Assembly: GCA_963812915.1 (NCBI GenBank)
Contig: CAWEXB010000013.1
Span: 248,001-312,000, forward strand
DNA: 64,000 nt
From: JACVRW01 sp963812915
GTDB taxonomy: Bacteria; Actinomycetota; Thermoleophilia; Solirubrobacterales; Thermoleophilaceae
Reading direction: 5' to 3'
A program made the position numbers and the translations under genes. This document shows, piece after piece, positions 33,985-42,084 of this stretch (position 1 is its first letter; each line of letters begins with the position of its first letter). The notes beneath the pieces were generated by a model. The model had not been told where the DNA came from and did not search any database. It saw only the letters and a program-made list of their open reading frames with translations.

Positions 33985-34854
33985 ATGGGCCGCGTCTCGG
34001 TGGTGACCGACAGCACGTCCTACCTGCCCCCGGAGCTGATCGAGCGCAACGGCATTCACGTCGTGCCGCTGTACGTGGTCTTCGGCGGCGACCGCCCGGT
34101 GCCGGAGGTGGAGATCACCGACTACCCGGCCTTCTTCGAGGAGCTGCGGACCGCGCCGAAGCTGCCCACGACGTCGCAGCCCTCCGTGGGCGACTTCACC
34201 GCGGTGTTCGAGCCGCTGCTCGCCGACGGCGGCGAGGTCGTGTCGGTGCACATCTCCGGCGGGCTGTCGGGCACGCCCGAGGCGGCGCGCCAGGCCAAGG
34301 AGGCCCTGGAGCGAGACGGCGGGGGTGGCGAGCGCATCGTGGTAGTCGACTCGACGACCGCCGCCGGCGGCCTCGGGATGATGGTTCTGGCCGCAGCCAA
34401 GGCGGCGGCCGACGGCGCGAGCGCCGCGGAGGTCGCCGGGCACGTGGCCGAGGCGCGCCGGGAGTTCAAGATGTGGTTTGCGATCGACACGCTCGAGTTC
34501 CTGAAGCGCGGCGGCCGCATCGGCGCGGCGAGCGCCTGGATCGGCTCGACGCTGAAGGTGAAGCCGATCCTCACCGTGGACAACGAGATGACGCCGGTCG
34601 AGCGGGTTCGGACGTCGAGCCGCGCCTTCGAGCGCTTGGTCGACTACGCTCGCCAGCGTCACGAGGCGGGAGCCGACGCATGGTCGGCGCAGCACATCGC
34701 GGCGCCCGAGGCGTGCGCGCGACTGGTGGAGCGCTGCAGCGAGGTCTTCGGCTGCGAGCCGACGATCGTGAGCGAGCTCGGTCCCGTGCTCGCCGCGCAC
34801 ACGGGACCGGGCCTGCTCGGGGTCGGCGCCGTGCCTACCCGCTTCATCCGGTAG
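33985..34854 (+). CDS. degV: DegV-family fatty-acid-binding protein
   Basis: 289 aa. DegV/FakB fold: VSVVTDSTSYLPPELIERNG at the start, PTTSQPSVGDFTAVFEPLL, the VHISGGLSGT loop that binds a fatty-acid carboxylate, TLEFLKRGGRIG and HTGPGLLGVGAVP at the end. Family members present fatty acids to FakA kinase in Gram-positives. No fakA-like gene is adjacent, so the partner is elsewhere. ATG at 33985. Confidence 0.9.
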   Translation: MGRVSVVTDSTSYLPPELIERNGIHVVPLYVVFGGDRPVPEVEITDYPAFFEELRTAPKLPTTSQPSVGDFTAVFEPLLADGGEVVSVHISGGLSGTPEAARQAKEALERDGGGGERIVVVDSTTAAGGLGMMVLAAAKAAADGASAAEVAGHVAEARREFKMWFAIDTLEFLKRGGRIGAASAWIGSTLKVKPILTVDNEMTPVERVRTSSRAFERLVDYARQRHEAGADAWSAQHIAAPEACARLVERCSEVFGCEPTIVSELGPVLAAHTGPGLLGVGAVPTRFIR

Positions 34855-34886
34855 GAGCATCCACGGCCGGGGCGAATACCGCCCCA

Positions 34887-36026
34887 ATGCCCTCCGCGAG
34901 AGAGGTAGTCCGCATCGTGCTGATCGTGGTCGCGGTCGCCATCAGCCTCTACCTGATCTACCAGGTGCGCAGGCCTCTGCTGTGGCTCCTGGCCGCGATC
35001 TTCATCGCCGCCGCCCTCTCTCCGCCTGTGAACTGGCTGTCCCGCCGGATGAGGCGCGGGTTCGCCGTGACCATCGTGTTCATCTGTCTGCTCGCCGTGC
35101 CGATCCTGCTGATCGCGCTCATCGTCCCGACGATCATCACCGAGGGCACCAGGTTCGCGGACAACGTCCCGCAGTACGCGCGCGACGTGACCAACTTCGT
35201 AGAGGACAACCCGCGGCTCCGCGAGATCAATCGGGACTACGACATCACCAGCAGGCTCGAGGAGGAGGCTGCGAAGCTCCCCGACCGCCTGGGCGGCGCG
35301 GCCGGAGCGCTGCGCGACGTGGGCCTCGGCATCGTGAACTCGCTGTTCGCCCTGGTCACGATCCTGGTGCTGACCGCCTTCCTGCTCGCCAATGGGCGGG
35401 CCTGGACCGATCGGGCGCTCGAAATGCGCCCACGCGAGCAGCGGGAACGGCTGCGGCGCTCGCTCGACCGCATGGGGGCGGCCGTCGGCGGCTACGTCGC
35501 GGGCGCGCTGACCATCGCGCTCATCGCGGGCGTGGCCACGTACATCGTTCTGCTGATCCTGGGTGTGCCCTTCCGCGCTCCGCTCGCCGTGATCGCCGGC
35601 CTGTTCTCGCTGATCCCGCTGGTGGGGGCCACGATCGCCGCCGTGCTGATCGGGGTCGTGACCCTGTTCGAGAACTTCCCAACGGCGACGATCGTCTGGG
35701 CGATCTGGGCGATCGTCTACCAGCAGTTCGAGAACCACGTGATCCAGCCGCAGATCCAGAAGCGCACCGTGAACGTCCACCCGTTCATCACGATCGTGTC
35801 CGTTCTGTTCGGGGCCACCCTGCTGGGCATACTCGGCGCCCTGGTCGCGATCCCGGTCGCAGCGTCGATTCAGATCCTGTTTCGCGAGTACGTCGACCTT
35901 CGCACGTTGACCATCAAGCCCGAGTCGCCCGAGGAGCCGCCATCCGGCGGGCCGCCCTCCGGCGGGCCGCCCCCCGCCGAGCCTCCCGAAGAGCCGCCGC
36001 CCGCGGTCGGTCCGGCGCCCGCGTAG
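34887..36026 (+). CDS. AI-2E family transporter (PerM-like permease)
   Basis: 379 aa with about eight helices and a large periplasmic-side loop (FADNVPQYARDVTNFVEDN). The conserved C-terminal segment IPLVGATIAAVLIG and YQQFENHVIQPQI is typical of the family, as is LGILGALVAIPVAASIQ. The tail is a Pro/Gly repeat (SGGPPSGGPP) of low complexity. Function in the family ranges from autoinducer export to Na+/H+ antiport, so substrate is unknown. ATG at 34887. Confidence 0.88.
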   Translation: MPSAREVVRIVLIVVAVAISLYLIYQVRRPLLWLLAAIFIAAALSPPVNWLSRRMRRGFAVTIVFICLLAVPILLIALIVPTIITEGTRFADNVPQYARDVTNFVEDNPRLREINRDYDITSRLEEEAAKLPDRLGGAAGALRDVGLGIVNSLFALVTILVLTAFLLANGRAWTDRALEMRPREQRERLRRSLDRMGAAVGGYVAGALTIALIAGVATYIVLLILGVPFRAPLAVIAGLFSLIPLVGATIAAVLIGVVTLFENFPTATIVWAIWAIVYQQFENHVIQPQIQKRTVNVHPFITIVSVLFGATLLGILGALVAIPVAASIQILFREYVDLRTLTIKPESPEEPPSGGPPSGGPPPAEPPEEPPPAVGPAPA

Positions 36027-36037
36027 CCTCTCCCTAC

Positions 36038-37081
36038 ATGGCGCCGGTCACGATCGCACGCCACGGATTACTGCTGCTCGTCACCGGGGTGTCGCTGTAT
36101 CTTCTGGCGCCGGCTCTGCTCGAGGTGTTCGGGGCCTTCGACCAGCTCGGCGACATCAACCCGCTCTGGTTCGTGGGCATGGTCGCGCTCCAGGCGGGGA
36201 GCTACGCCTGCATGTGGTACGTGCAGCGCCTGGCGATTCGGGTTCGGCGCTGGGGGCCCGTCATCACCTCCCAGCTCGCCTCCAACGCGTTCGGCCGCGT
36301 CGTCCCCGGCGGCGTCGCGGCCGCCGGCGCGATGCAATACGCCATGCTGGCGCGGGCGGGTGTTCCGGGGGCCGCCGCCGCCTCGGGCATGACCGCATCG
36401 TCGTTGCTCGTCTTCGGCACGCTGCTGGCGCTGCCGCTTCTGGCCGTGCCGGCAATCGTCAGCGGCGCCGCGGTCGATCCCGAGCTCGTCAACGCCGCAA
36501 TCGCCGGCGCGGCGGTCTTCCTCGCTGTGGTCGCGCTCGGCGCGGCCTGCATCGTGTGGGATCGCCCGCTCGAGCTGATCGGGGGTGCGGCCCAGAACGT
36601 GCGCAACCGGATTCTTCGGCGGCGTGCCCCACTCACCGGGCTGCCGGACCGCCTGATCCGCGAGCGCGACATCGTCGTCGACGTCCTTGGACGCCGGTGG
36701 TGGCAGGCGCTGCTCGGCGCCGCGGGACGTTGGGTGCTCGACTACCTGACGCTGCTGGCGGCGCTGTACGCCGTGGGAGCTGAGCCGCGCGCCTCGCTCG
36801 TGCTCCTCGCCTTCTTCGCCGCGCAGCTGCTCGGGACCCTGCCGCTCACGCCGGGCGGTCTCGGGTTCGTCGAGGCGGGACTGACCGGAACGCTGGCGCT
36901 CGCGGGCATCGGCGCGGCGGCCTCGGTCGTGGCGACGCTCGCCTACCGCCTGGTCTCGTTCTGGCTGCCGATTCCGGCGGGTGGCGTCGCCGCGCTCCTC
37001 CACCGCCGCCTCTACGGCGAGAACGGATCGAGGGAGGGCGCCCGCGTCCGCCAACGGCAGGAATCAGGGCGGGTGCACTGA
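36038..37081 (+). CDS. UPF0104 / LPG-synthase-TM-like membrane protein
   Basis: 347 aa with about eight helices. NAFGRVVPGGVAAAGAMQY and LGTLPLTPGGLGFVEAGLTG are the paired loops of the AglD/UPF0104 family, seen in the membrane half of lysylphosphatidylglycerol synthases and in lipid flippase-like proteins. It lacks the soluble aminoacyltransferase domain. It is a stand-alone relative of the C-terminal domain of the glycosyltransferase fusion at 20.7-23.0 kb. ATG at 36038, 11 nt after the AI-2E gene stop, so probably one transcript. Confidence 0.82.
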   Translation: MAPVTIARHGLLLLVTGVSLYLLAPALLEVFGAFDQLGDINPLWFVGMVALQAGSYACMWYVQRLAIRVRRWGPVITSQLASNAFGRVVPGGVAAAGAMQYAMLARAGVPGAAAASGMTASSLLVFGTLLALPLLAVPAIVSGAAVDPELVNAAIAGAAVFLAVVALGAACIVWDRPLELIGGAAQNVRNRILRRRAPLTGLPDRLIRERDIVVDVLGRRWWQALLGAAGRWVLDYLTLLAALYAVGAEPRASLVLLAFFAAQLLGTLPLTPGGLGFVEAGLTGTLALAGIGAAASVVATLAYRLVSFWLPIPAGGVAALLHRRLYGENGSREGARVRQRQESGRVH

Positions 37082-37087
37082 ACGCCT

Positions 37088-37116
37088 CGGCGCGCCCGAA
37101 CGGCCCGGGCGCGCCG
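37088..37116. terminator. Strong GC hairpin between convergent genes
   Basis: Perfect 11-bp stem CGGCGCGCCCG / CGGGCGCGCCG with loop AACGGCC, six bases after the UPF0104 stop and 37 bases from the sulfotransferase stop on the other strand. No U-tract follows, as is common in high-GC actinobacteria. Confidence 0.65.
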
Positions 37117-37153
37117 CCGCGGGTGTCACCCTGCTACCCGACCCCCGAACCCC

Positions 37154-37819
37154 TCATGCGAGCGCCGGCAGCCCGAACTCGCTGCGGAACTCCGCCGTGT
37201 CGTGCAGGTGCGGAAACGGCTTGTCGGGCGTTTCCACGCCGAGCGCATCGGCCAGCGGCTCCCAGCCGTCCACGCCGAGCTCCCAAACGATCAGGCGATC
37301 CGCCGGGACCGTGGCCCTGATCTTCTCGATGCGCTCCTCGTGCATCCGGCGCACCCATTCCTTGTCCTTGAAGCGACCCTGGAAGTCCCCCTGCCAGATC
37401 AGCTTCTCGATCGTCTCCCAGAGCTCCGGTGCGGGCAGGTCGCGGTTCGTTTCCCCCTCGTCGATCTCACCCGCGAGCGCCGCCTCCTTGACCGCGAGGA
37501 TGGTGTTCTCGACGCTCCTGTAGAAGCCGTCGAAGTCGCGGTAGTTCAGCAGCACCGGCACGTCCGGGAATACCTCGATCAGCTCCTCCCAGCGCGAGCA
37601 GGCCGGCCAGTCGACGGTGGCCTGCCAGGGCTCAAAGACCTCGTGCCAGTCGACCGGCTCCCGATTGGCGATCTTGACCCAGTACGGGAGGTCGCGCTCC
37701 TTGTTCTCGCCCATGATCAGGTCGATCATGTGGAAGCAGGGGTTCGCCCCCAGCTCCTCGAGCGCCGCCTTGAGCGACATGGTCCCACTGCGGCCGAAGC
37801 CGACTCCGATCAACTGCAT
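37154..37819 (-). CDS. Sulfotransferase-family protein, first paralogue
   Basis: 221 aa. P-loop-like 5' PAPS site MQLIGVGFGRSGTMSLKAAL at the N-terminus; then CFHMIDLIMG, PVLLNYRDFDGFYRSVENTI (3' phosphate binding region) and a C-terminal HLHDTAEFRSEFG. This is the Sulfotransfer_4-like group common in actinobacteria; the acceptor is unknown. Start taken at ATG 37819. The frame is open upstream into a DUF1365 relic with no stop between, which is discussed under that entry. A diverged paralogue lies 0.7 kb away. Confidence 0.82.
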   Translation of the reverse strand: MQLIGVGFGRSGTMSLKAALEELGANPCFHMIDLIMGENKERDLPYWVKIANREPVDWHEVFEPWQATVDWPACSRWEELIEVFPDVPVLLNYRDFDGFYRSVENTILAVKEAALAGEIDEGETNRDLPAPELWETIEKLIWQGDFQGRFKDKEWVRRMHEERIEKIRATVPADRLIVWELGVDGWEPLADALGVETPDKPFPHLHDTAEFRSEFGLPALA

Positions 37820-37829
37820 CGTGTTCCCC

Positions 37830-38445
37830 CTAGTAGGTGACGCGAGGACGGCGGCGTGCCCGTAGATGAGGGCAAGCACCCGCAGCGGCTGAGAAGGGTA
37901 ACGCAGGCGCAGGCGGGCGAGGTCGCGGGTAGGCCGGCGCTCGAGCGAGAGCGTGGCGTCGAACGCGCGCTGGCCACCATGGCGGCAGTCCACGTGCACC
38001 GTGTGTCGCTCGCCGGGGGCCGTCGCGTGGCAGACGTACTCGTGGTCCATCGCGAGGACGGGCGACACGTGCAGCCGCTTCTCCGTTCGGCCGGCCCGCC
38101 CATCGAAACTCGTAGGTGCGCCGCTCGCCCCACGGAGTGTTGGTCACCTTCGCGGCCAGCGAGACCACACGGTCGCCGTCCATCCGGAAGTGGAAGCGCA
38201 CCGGGTTGAAGCGGATGCCGAGCGAGCGGGGCATCTCGAGCGTGCGGCGGTCGCCGTCGCCGCTCAGCGTCATGTATGAAGCCGGTGTCCACGCGGTGGA
38301 GCCGGCGCTCCGTCTCGACGTCGACGGTGCGCGTGTGGCCGCCGCGGCGGTCCTCGGCCTCGAAGACGGTGATCTCGTGCCGCGGGTGAAGCAGGTGGGC
38401 GCAGGTAAGGCCGGCGATGCCCGCCCCGACGATGGCGATCCTCAG
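37830..38445 (-). pseudogene. Relic: FAD-oxidoreductase N-terminus joined to a DUF1365 C-terminal part
   Basis: Reading from 38445, about 57 residues match the start of an amine-oxidase-like FAD protein: IAIVGAGIAGLTCAHLL, ITVFEAEDRRGGHTRTVDVE, ending at VDTGFI. No ATG, GTG or TTG is in frame upstream; the first codon of the homologous part is CTG. At about 38273 the sequence jumps into the middle of a DUF1365 protein (SLGIRFNPVRFHF, KVTNTPWGERRTYEF), then one extra base near 38090 leads to LHVSPVLAMDHEYV and PLRVLALIYGHA. FAD oxidoreductase and DUF1365 genes are usual neighbours, often with cyclopropane-fatty-acid synthase, so this is what remains of that operon after a deletion. The last frame runs into the sulfotransferase without a stop. 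Confidence 0.75.
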
Positions 38446-38517
38446 CTGCTCCTTATACGAGTGGGGTGCGCCGGTCGGATGTTCCGGCCGGCGTCCCGTC
38501 GCGGATCCATGGCGGCG

Positions 38518-39282
38518 CTAGGCGGAAGCGGCGGCCGGCCCGCGCTTTGCAGCCGCGTCATCGGAGTCCAGATGGCCGGGCTGGTGCTCCTGCGGCTTGT
38601 TCTCGTCCCACCAGGCGTTGATCGCGTTGATGGCGGGACCCATGATGAGGTTCTTCTGGAAGTTCTCGGTGTCGTTGACGTTCGGGACCGGCCCGTCGGG
38701 AACCGGCACCTCCAGGAATTCGCAGAGGGGCTCCCAGCCGTCCGTCGGGTACCACACGAGCAGCCGCTCGGAGGGGACTGTGTCGATGATCTCCTGGTTC
38801 CAGCGGTTCATGTCGGCGGCCATCGCGTCGGCATCGTCTCGGCCGGCCATCATGATGTCCGCCTTGGTCCACATGTCGCCGAGGACGTCGATCCACGAGG
38901 CGTAGAGCGGGTCGATGTGGTACTGCGCCATGGCGAGGTGGTGCATCAGGTTGTCGCCGAACCAGATCGCGGCGATCGTGTCGTGCATGCTGCGCACCCA
39001 GCTGTCGGCGTCGCGGACGCTCAGCATCACCTTGGCGTCGGGGTAGACGTCCATCAGCTCGCGCCAGTGGTACCCGCCGGGCCAGTCGGCGATCGACTCC
39101 TTGCCCTCGAAGATCTCCTCCCAGTCGCCATCGCCCTCCAGCGCCTTGCGCCACTGCGGGACGCTCGTCGCGAGGTCGGACATCATGTCCCGCATGTGGT
39201 AGCAGGGGAAGCCGAGCATCTCGAGCGCGATCAACTGGGTCGTGGTTGCCGTCCGCGGCAAACCGGCGGCTATCAGCTTCAT
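38518..39282 (-). CDS. Sulfotransferase-family protein, second paralogue
   Basis: 254 aa. N-terminal P-loop-like MKLIAAGLPRTATTTQLIAL, then CYHMRDMM, VMLSVRDADSWVRSMHDTIA for the 3'-phosphate site, and TDGWEPLCEFLEVPVPDGP. Layout matches the first paralogue, but sequence differs and the C-terminus carries an extra charged tail. Acceptor unknown. ATG at 39282. Together with the relics around it, this marks a rearranged locus. Confidence 0.82.
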   Translation of the reverse strand: MKLIAAGLPRTATTTQLIALEMLGFPCYHMRDMMSDLATSVPQWRKALEGDGDWEEIFEGKESIADWPGGYHWRELMDVYPDAKVMLSVRDADSWVRSMHDTIAAIWFGDNLMHHLAMAQYHIDPLYASWIDVLGDMWTKADIMMAGRDDADAMAADMNRWNQEIIDTVPSERLLVWYPTDGWEPLCEFLEVPVPDGPVPNVNDTENFQKNLIMGPAINAINAWWDENKPQEHQPGHLDSDDAAAKRGPAAASA

Positions 39283-39375
39283 GGGTATCCTCGCACGGTG
39301 GGTTCCTGAGCCCGCGGCACTTTAACGTGCACGCGGCCCCGCCCGCCGCGCCGGGTCGGGGGAGGCCCGAAGCAG

Positions 39376-39430
39376 GCCGTCCCCGCACCTGCACGACACG
39401 AACGAGTTCCGCACCGACAGCGGGCAGGCT
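39376..39430 (+). pseudogene. Relic of a sulfotransferase 3' end, opposite orientation
   Basis: On the + strand the codons read PHLHDTNEFRTDSGQA. This matches PHLHDTAEFRSEF at the C-terminus of the first sulfotransferase paralogue, and the DNA agrees closely over about 45 bases (CCGCACCTGCACGACACG is identical). It points the other way from both intact paralogues and has no gene body attached. It looks like the tail of a third copy left by deletion or inversion. Confidence 0.55.
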
Positions 39431-39437
39431 AGACCAC

Positions 39438-39671
39438 CTAGCGGCGGCCCGACAGGAGCGAGAAGCTGGCGGCCACCCCGCCGCCTATCACGAAGCCCGC
39501 GACCGCGGCGCCGATCAGCGCGGCCTTGCGGTTGCGCCTTAGCTGGCCGCGCCAGTCGGTGATCTCCGCCACCTTCGATCGGAGATCGTTCACCGAGAAC
39601 ACCAGCTCCCGGCGAGTCTCCTCGATCGACTGCCGGATCATCTCGGGGCTGCGTGCGCCAGGTTCCGCCAT
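39438..39671 (-). CDS. DUF3618-family small membrane protein
   Basis: 77 aa. The DUF3618 signature IRQSIEETRRELVFSVNDL is followed by one helix (AALIGAAVAGFVIGGGVAA). In actinobacteria such proteins travel with holin-X-type and DUF4235 proteins, as here. Its ATG overlaps the preceding stop by one base. Role unknown; probably envelope or stress linked. Confidence 0.85.
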   Translation of the reverse strand: MAEPGARSPEMIRQSIEETRRELVFSVNDLRSKVAEITDWRGQLRRNRKAALIGAAVAGFVIGGGVAASFSLLSGRR

Positions 39672-40147
39672 CAGGTCCTTGCCTCGTCGCCACGCTCGAG
39701 CGAGCGTTCCAGCTGGTCGCGCTGGATCGTCTGCGCCTCGAGCTCGGCACGTATGTGCTTTGCCTGCTCGATCGCGAGGTCCGGCGTTGGCGGCGCGCCG
39801 CGCTGGAACAGCCGTCGCGCGACTAGCGCGGAGATGATCGCCAGCAGTGTGAGGAGGAGAAACACGATCATGAAGCCGGGCCAGATCGAGTTCCAGTCGA
39901 ACAGGTCGTCGAGGAGCCAGGCCAGGCCATGGAAGAACATCGTGATCGCGAAGATGAGGAAGACCGCCGCGGCGCCCGCGATGGCGGCGCCCTTCCCGAG
40001 ACTCGAGACCTTCTCCGTCACCTCGGCCTTGGCGAGCTCGATCTCCTCGCGGACGAGCAGCGACGCCTTGTCGGAGACGTCCGAGACGATGTCGCCGAGC
40101 GTCTTCTCGGCCGTGTCCTTCGGCGGCAGTCCGTCGCCGGGGCTCAT
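39671..40147 (-). CDS. Phage-holin-superfamily protein (actinobacterial holin-X)
   Basis: 158 aa. An amphipathic N-terminal helix (ASLLVREEIELAKAEVTEKV) leads to two membrane helices (GAAAVFLIFAITMFFHGLAW and FMIVFLLLTLLAIISALVA), then a charged C-terminal helix with many Gln/Glu/Arg. The pattern is that of PF07332. Despite the name there is no phage context. Third gene of a four-gene operon of small membrane proteins. Confidence 0.85.
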   Translation of the reverse strand: MSPGDGLPPKDTAEKTLGDIVSDVSDKASLLVREEIELAKAEVTEKVSSLGKGAAIAGAAAVFLIFAITMFFHGLAWLLDDLFDWNSIWPGFMIVFLLLTLLAIISALVARRLFQRGAPPTPDLAIEQAKHIRAELEAQTIQRDQLERSLERGDEART

Positions 40148-40362
40148 CGGACTACTCGTCTCAGGATCATGGCCAGCGCAAACCCGCCGATGAAGGCGGC
40201 GCCGACGAAAGCCTCGGGCCGCTCGTCGAAGGCGTCGCCGCCGCTCGGAGCGCTGGCGGGCGACTCGCCCAGCGGGGGTGCGCCCGTGGCGCCCTGATTG
40301 ATCGCGTCGGGGGCGGCCTCGCCGGGGGTTGGCTCCGCTCCCGGTGATTCGGTGGCGGCCAT
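40144..40362 (-). CDS. Small single-helix membrane protein
   Basis: 72 aa. A long Ala/Pro/Glu-rich disordered N-terminal part ends in DERPEAFVGAAFIGGFALAMILRR, a single C-terminal membrane helix with basic end. Overlaps the next gene by ATGA and the previous by one base, so it is part of the DUF4235-holin-DUF3618 operon. Function unknown. Confidence 0.7.
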   Translation of the reverse strand: MAATESPGAEPTPGEAAPDAINQGATGAPPLGESPASAPSGGDAFDERPEAFVGAAFIGGFALAMILRRVVR

Positions 40363-40499
40363 CAGCCGGTGGGCGGGTCCTCCTTGAAGACCCTCAGCCA
40401 GATCTTTTCTGCGATGCGATTGGCGACGATGGTCGTGAGCGCTCCCACTCCCGCCAGGAGGCCGGCCCACATGAGCTGCTTGACCATTTGGTTCTGCAT
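40362..40499 (-). CDS. DUF4235-like mini membrane protein
   Basis: 45 aa. MVKQLMWAGLLAGVGALTTI is one membrane helix, then VANRIAEKIWLRVFKEDPP, the basic tail typical of DUF4235 proteins, which are usually about 80 aa with two helices; this one is short. First gene of the membrane-protein operon, 11 nt after the TetR gene stop, so it may share its transcript. ATG at 40499. Confidence 0.65.
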   Translation of the reverse strand: MQNQMVKQLMWAGLLAGVGALTTIVANRIAEKIWLRVFKEDPPTG

Positions 40500-40510
40500 T
40501 GGCGCCGGAT

Positions 40511-41146
40511 TCAAGCAGACGTCGCCGGAGCGCCAGCGCCCGCCGACTCGAGCCCGCCGCAGATCGCCTCGACCACGAGCTCCTTGGCACGCTCGTACTC
40601 GGCGTCCGTCCTGGGCAGGACCTCGAAGATCCAGCTCGTCAGCAGCTGCTCGATCGCACCGTAGAAGCACATCGCTGCGAACTCGGAGGGAATGTCCGAC
40701 TTGAAGGAGCCGTCGGCGCGGGCGGACTCGACTATGTCCGAGATCCCGGTGTACGCCTCGCGGATGCGGTCGATGTGGAGGCGACCGAACGAGTTGGCCG
40801 CGCGGGTGACCTCGACGATGATCACCTTCATGAGGTCGGGGTCGTGCCGGTAGGAGTCGATGATGAACCCGGCGATCGAGTACAGCTTGTCGCGCGCCGG
40901 CAGGTCCCGGGAGTCGATCTCGGCGATCGCGTCGAGCATGATCTGCCAGCGCTCGAGGAAGAGCGTGTTGAGGATCTCCTCCTTCGACTCGAAGTAGTGG
41001 TAGACGAGGCCGTAGGCCACGCCCGCCTCGTCCGCCACGTCCGACACTCGGCAGTGGTGGAAGCCGCGGCGGGCGAACACCCGCACCCCCGCGTCGAGGA
41101 TGAGCCGCCTCTTGTCGACGGCGCCGGCCTTCGGCGCGGTGGCCAT
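40511..41146 (-). CDS. TetR/AcrR-family transcriptional regulator
   Basis: 211 aa. N-terminal HTH: LILDAGVRVFARRGFHHCRV then DVADEAGVAYGLVYHYFESK. The C-terminal ligand domain resembles those of FadR-like or fatty-acid-sensing TetR proteins (EVTRAANSFGRLHI, LLTSWIFEVLP). Its ATG overlaps the nitrilase stop by one base, so both are in one operon, and a fine TetR-type palindrome sits ahead of that operon at 42015-42032; autorepression is the simple model. Confidence 0.9.
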   Translation of the reverse strand: MATAPKAGAVDKRRLILDAGVRVFARRGFHHCRVSDVADEAGVAYGLVYHYFESKEEILNTLFLERWQIMLDAIAEIDSRDLPARDKLYSIAGFIIDSYRHDPDLMKVIIVEVTRAANSFGRLHIDRIREAYTGISDIVESARADGSFKSDIPSEFAAMCFYGAIEQLLTSWIFEVLPRTDAEYERAKELVVEAICGGLESAGAGAPATSA

Positions 41147-41995
41147 CAGACGGGGACCTCCTGCGGCCAGCGGTAGGCGCTCGCGAGGCGGTTGGCGAGG
41201 CTCGGCAGCCTCTCCCGCACTTCGTCCTGGCGAGCGAGGTCGAGATCGGCCGCCACGAAGCTGGGTTCGGCGGCGCCGCTCGAGGCGTCCGGCGCGCGCG
41301 CCAGGACGTCGCCCCAGGGATCGACGATCAGCGAGCCGCCAAATGTCTCGCGGTCCGGCGGATGGGCCCCGACCTGGTCGGCGGCGACGATGAACGCCTG
41401 GTTCTCGATCGCCCGGGCCCGGATCAGGATCTCCCAGTGGGCCTGGCCCGTGACCTTCGTGAAGGCGGCCGGAAGCGTTACCACGCGAGCGCCCTGCACG
41501 GCCAGGATCCGGTACAGCTCCGGGAAGCGCAGGTCGTAGCAGACGGTCAGCCCGAGCGGCAGGCCTCCGTCCGTCTGGGAAAGGACGATCTCGCCGCCGG
41601 GCTCCTCGGAGTCGGACTCGCGGTAGACCTGCCCGCCGACCTCGACGTCGAACATGTGGATCTTCCGGTAGACCGCGCGGATCTCGCCGTCGGGACCCAC
41701 GTGGACGCTCGTGTTCGAGAGCTTCTCCCGCCCCTCGCGCCGCTCGGCGATCGAACCGGCGACGAGGTCGATACCGAGCTCGCGAGCTACCTCGCGCGCC
41801 CAGCCGATCGTGCGCCCCTCGAGCGTCTCCGCGCCCCTCACGAAGTCCTCAGTTCGTGCCCAGCACGTTGAACTTCTCGGGGAGCACGACCAGCTCGGCA
41901 CCGTCGGCGGCCGCCGCCCTGGTGAGCCGATCCGCGGCCGCCAGGTTGCGGTCCTTGTCCTCGTTCGAGTTGAGTTGAACTGCCGCGGCGCGCAC
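41146..41995 (-). CDS. Carbon-nitrogen hydrolase, nitrilase superfamily (one frameshift)
   Basis: About 282 aa after repair. The catalytic triad is visible: Glu in LVVLPEKFNVLG, Lys in AVYRKIHMFDVEV, Cys in GLTVCYDLRFPELYR. The last with YDLRFPE and YRKIHLFD resembles the omega-amidase/Nit2 and deaminated-glutathione amidase (Nit1) branch. One extra T near 41850 moves the first 48 residues into another frame. GTG at 41995 is preceded by GGAAGGAGA. Co-transcribed with the TetR gene. Confidence 0.85.
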
Positions 41996-42014
41996 GGCCG
42001 TCTCCTTCCCTCAC

Positions 42015-42032
42015 ATTGACTGACCAGTCAAT
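42015..42032. promoter_or_regulatory. TetR-type operator palindrome
   Basis: ATTGACTG and CAGTCAAT, perfect 8-bp arms around AC. The form TTGACTG-N2-CAGTCAA is classic for TetR/FadR-type repressors. It lies 19 nt upstream of the nitrilase-TetR operon start and 52 nt before capA, so the local TetR protein may control both. Confidence 0.75.
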
Positions 42033-42084
42033 CTGGAGTGTACCGGCCACTGGTGAGGCCGCCCACGCGATAGCCTCGCCCTCA

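Noticed and set aside
39671..40147. Prophage remnant, from the holin-superfamily protein
   Set aside because: The protein belongs to an actinobacterial membrane family usually found with DUF3618 and DUF4235 genes, as here; no lysin, structural or integrase genes are present.
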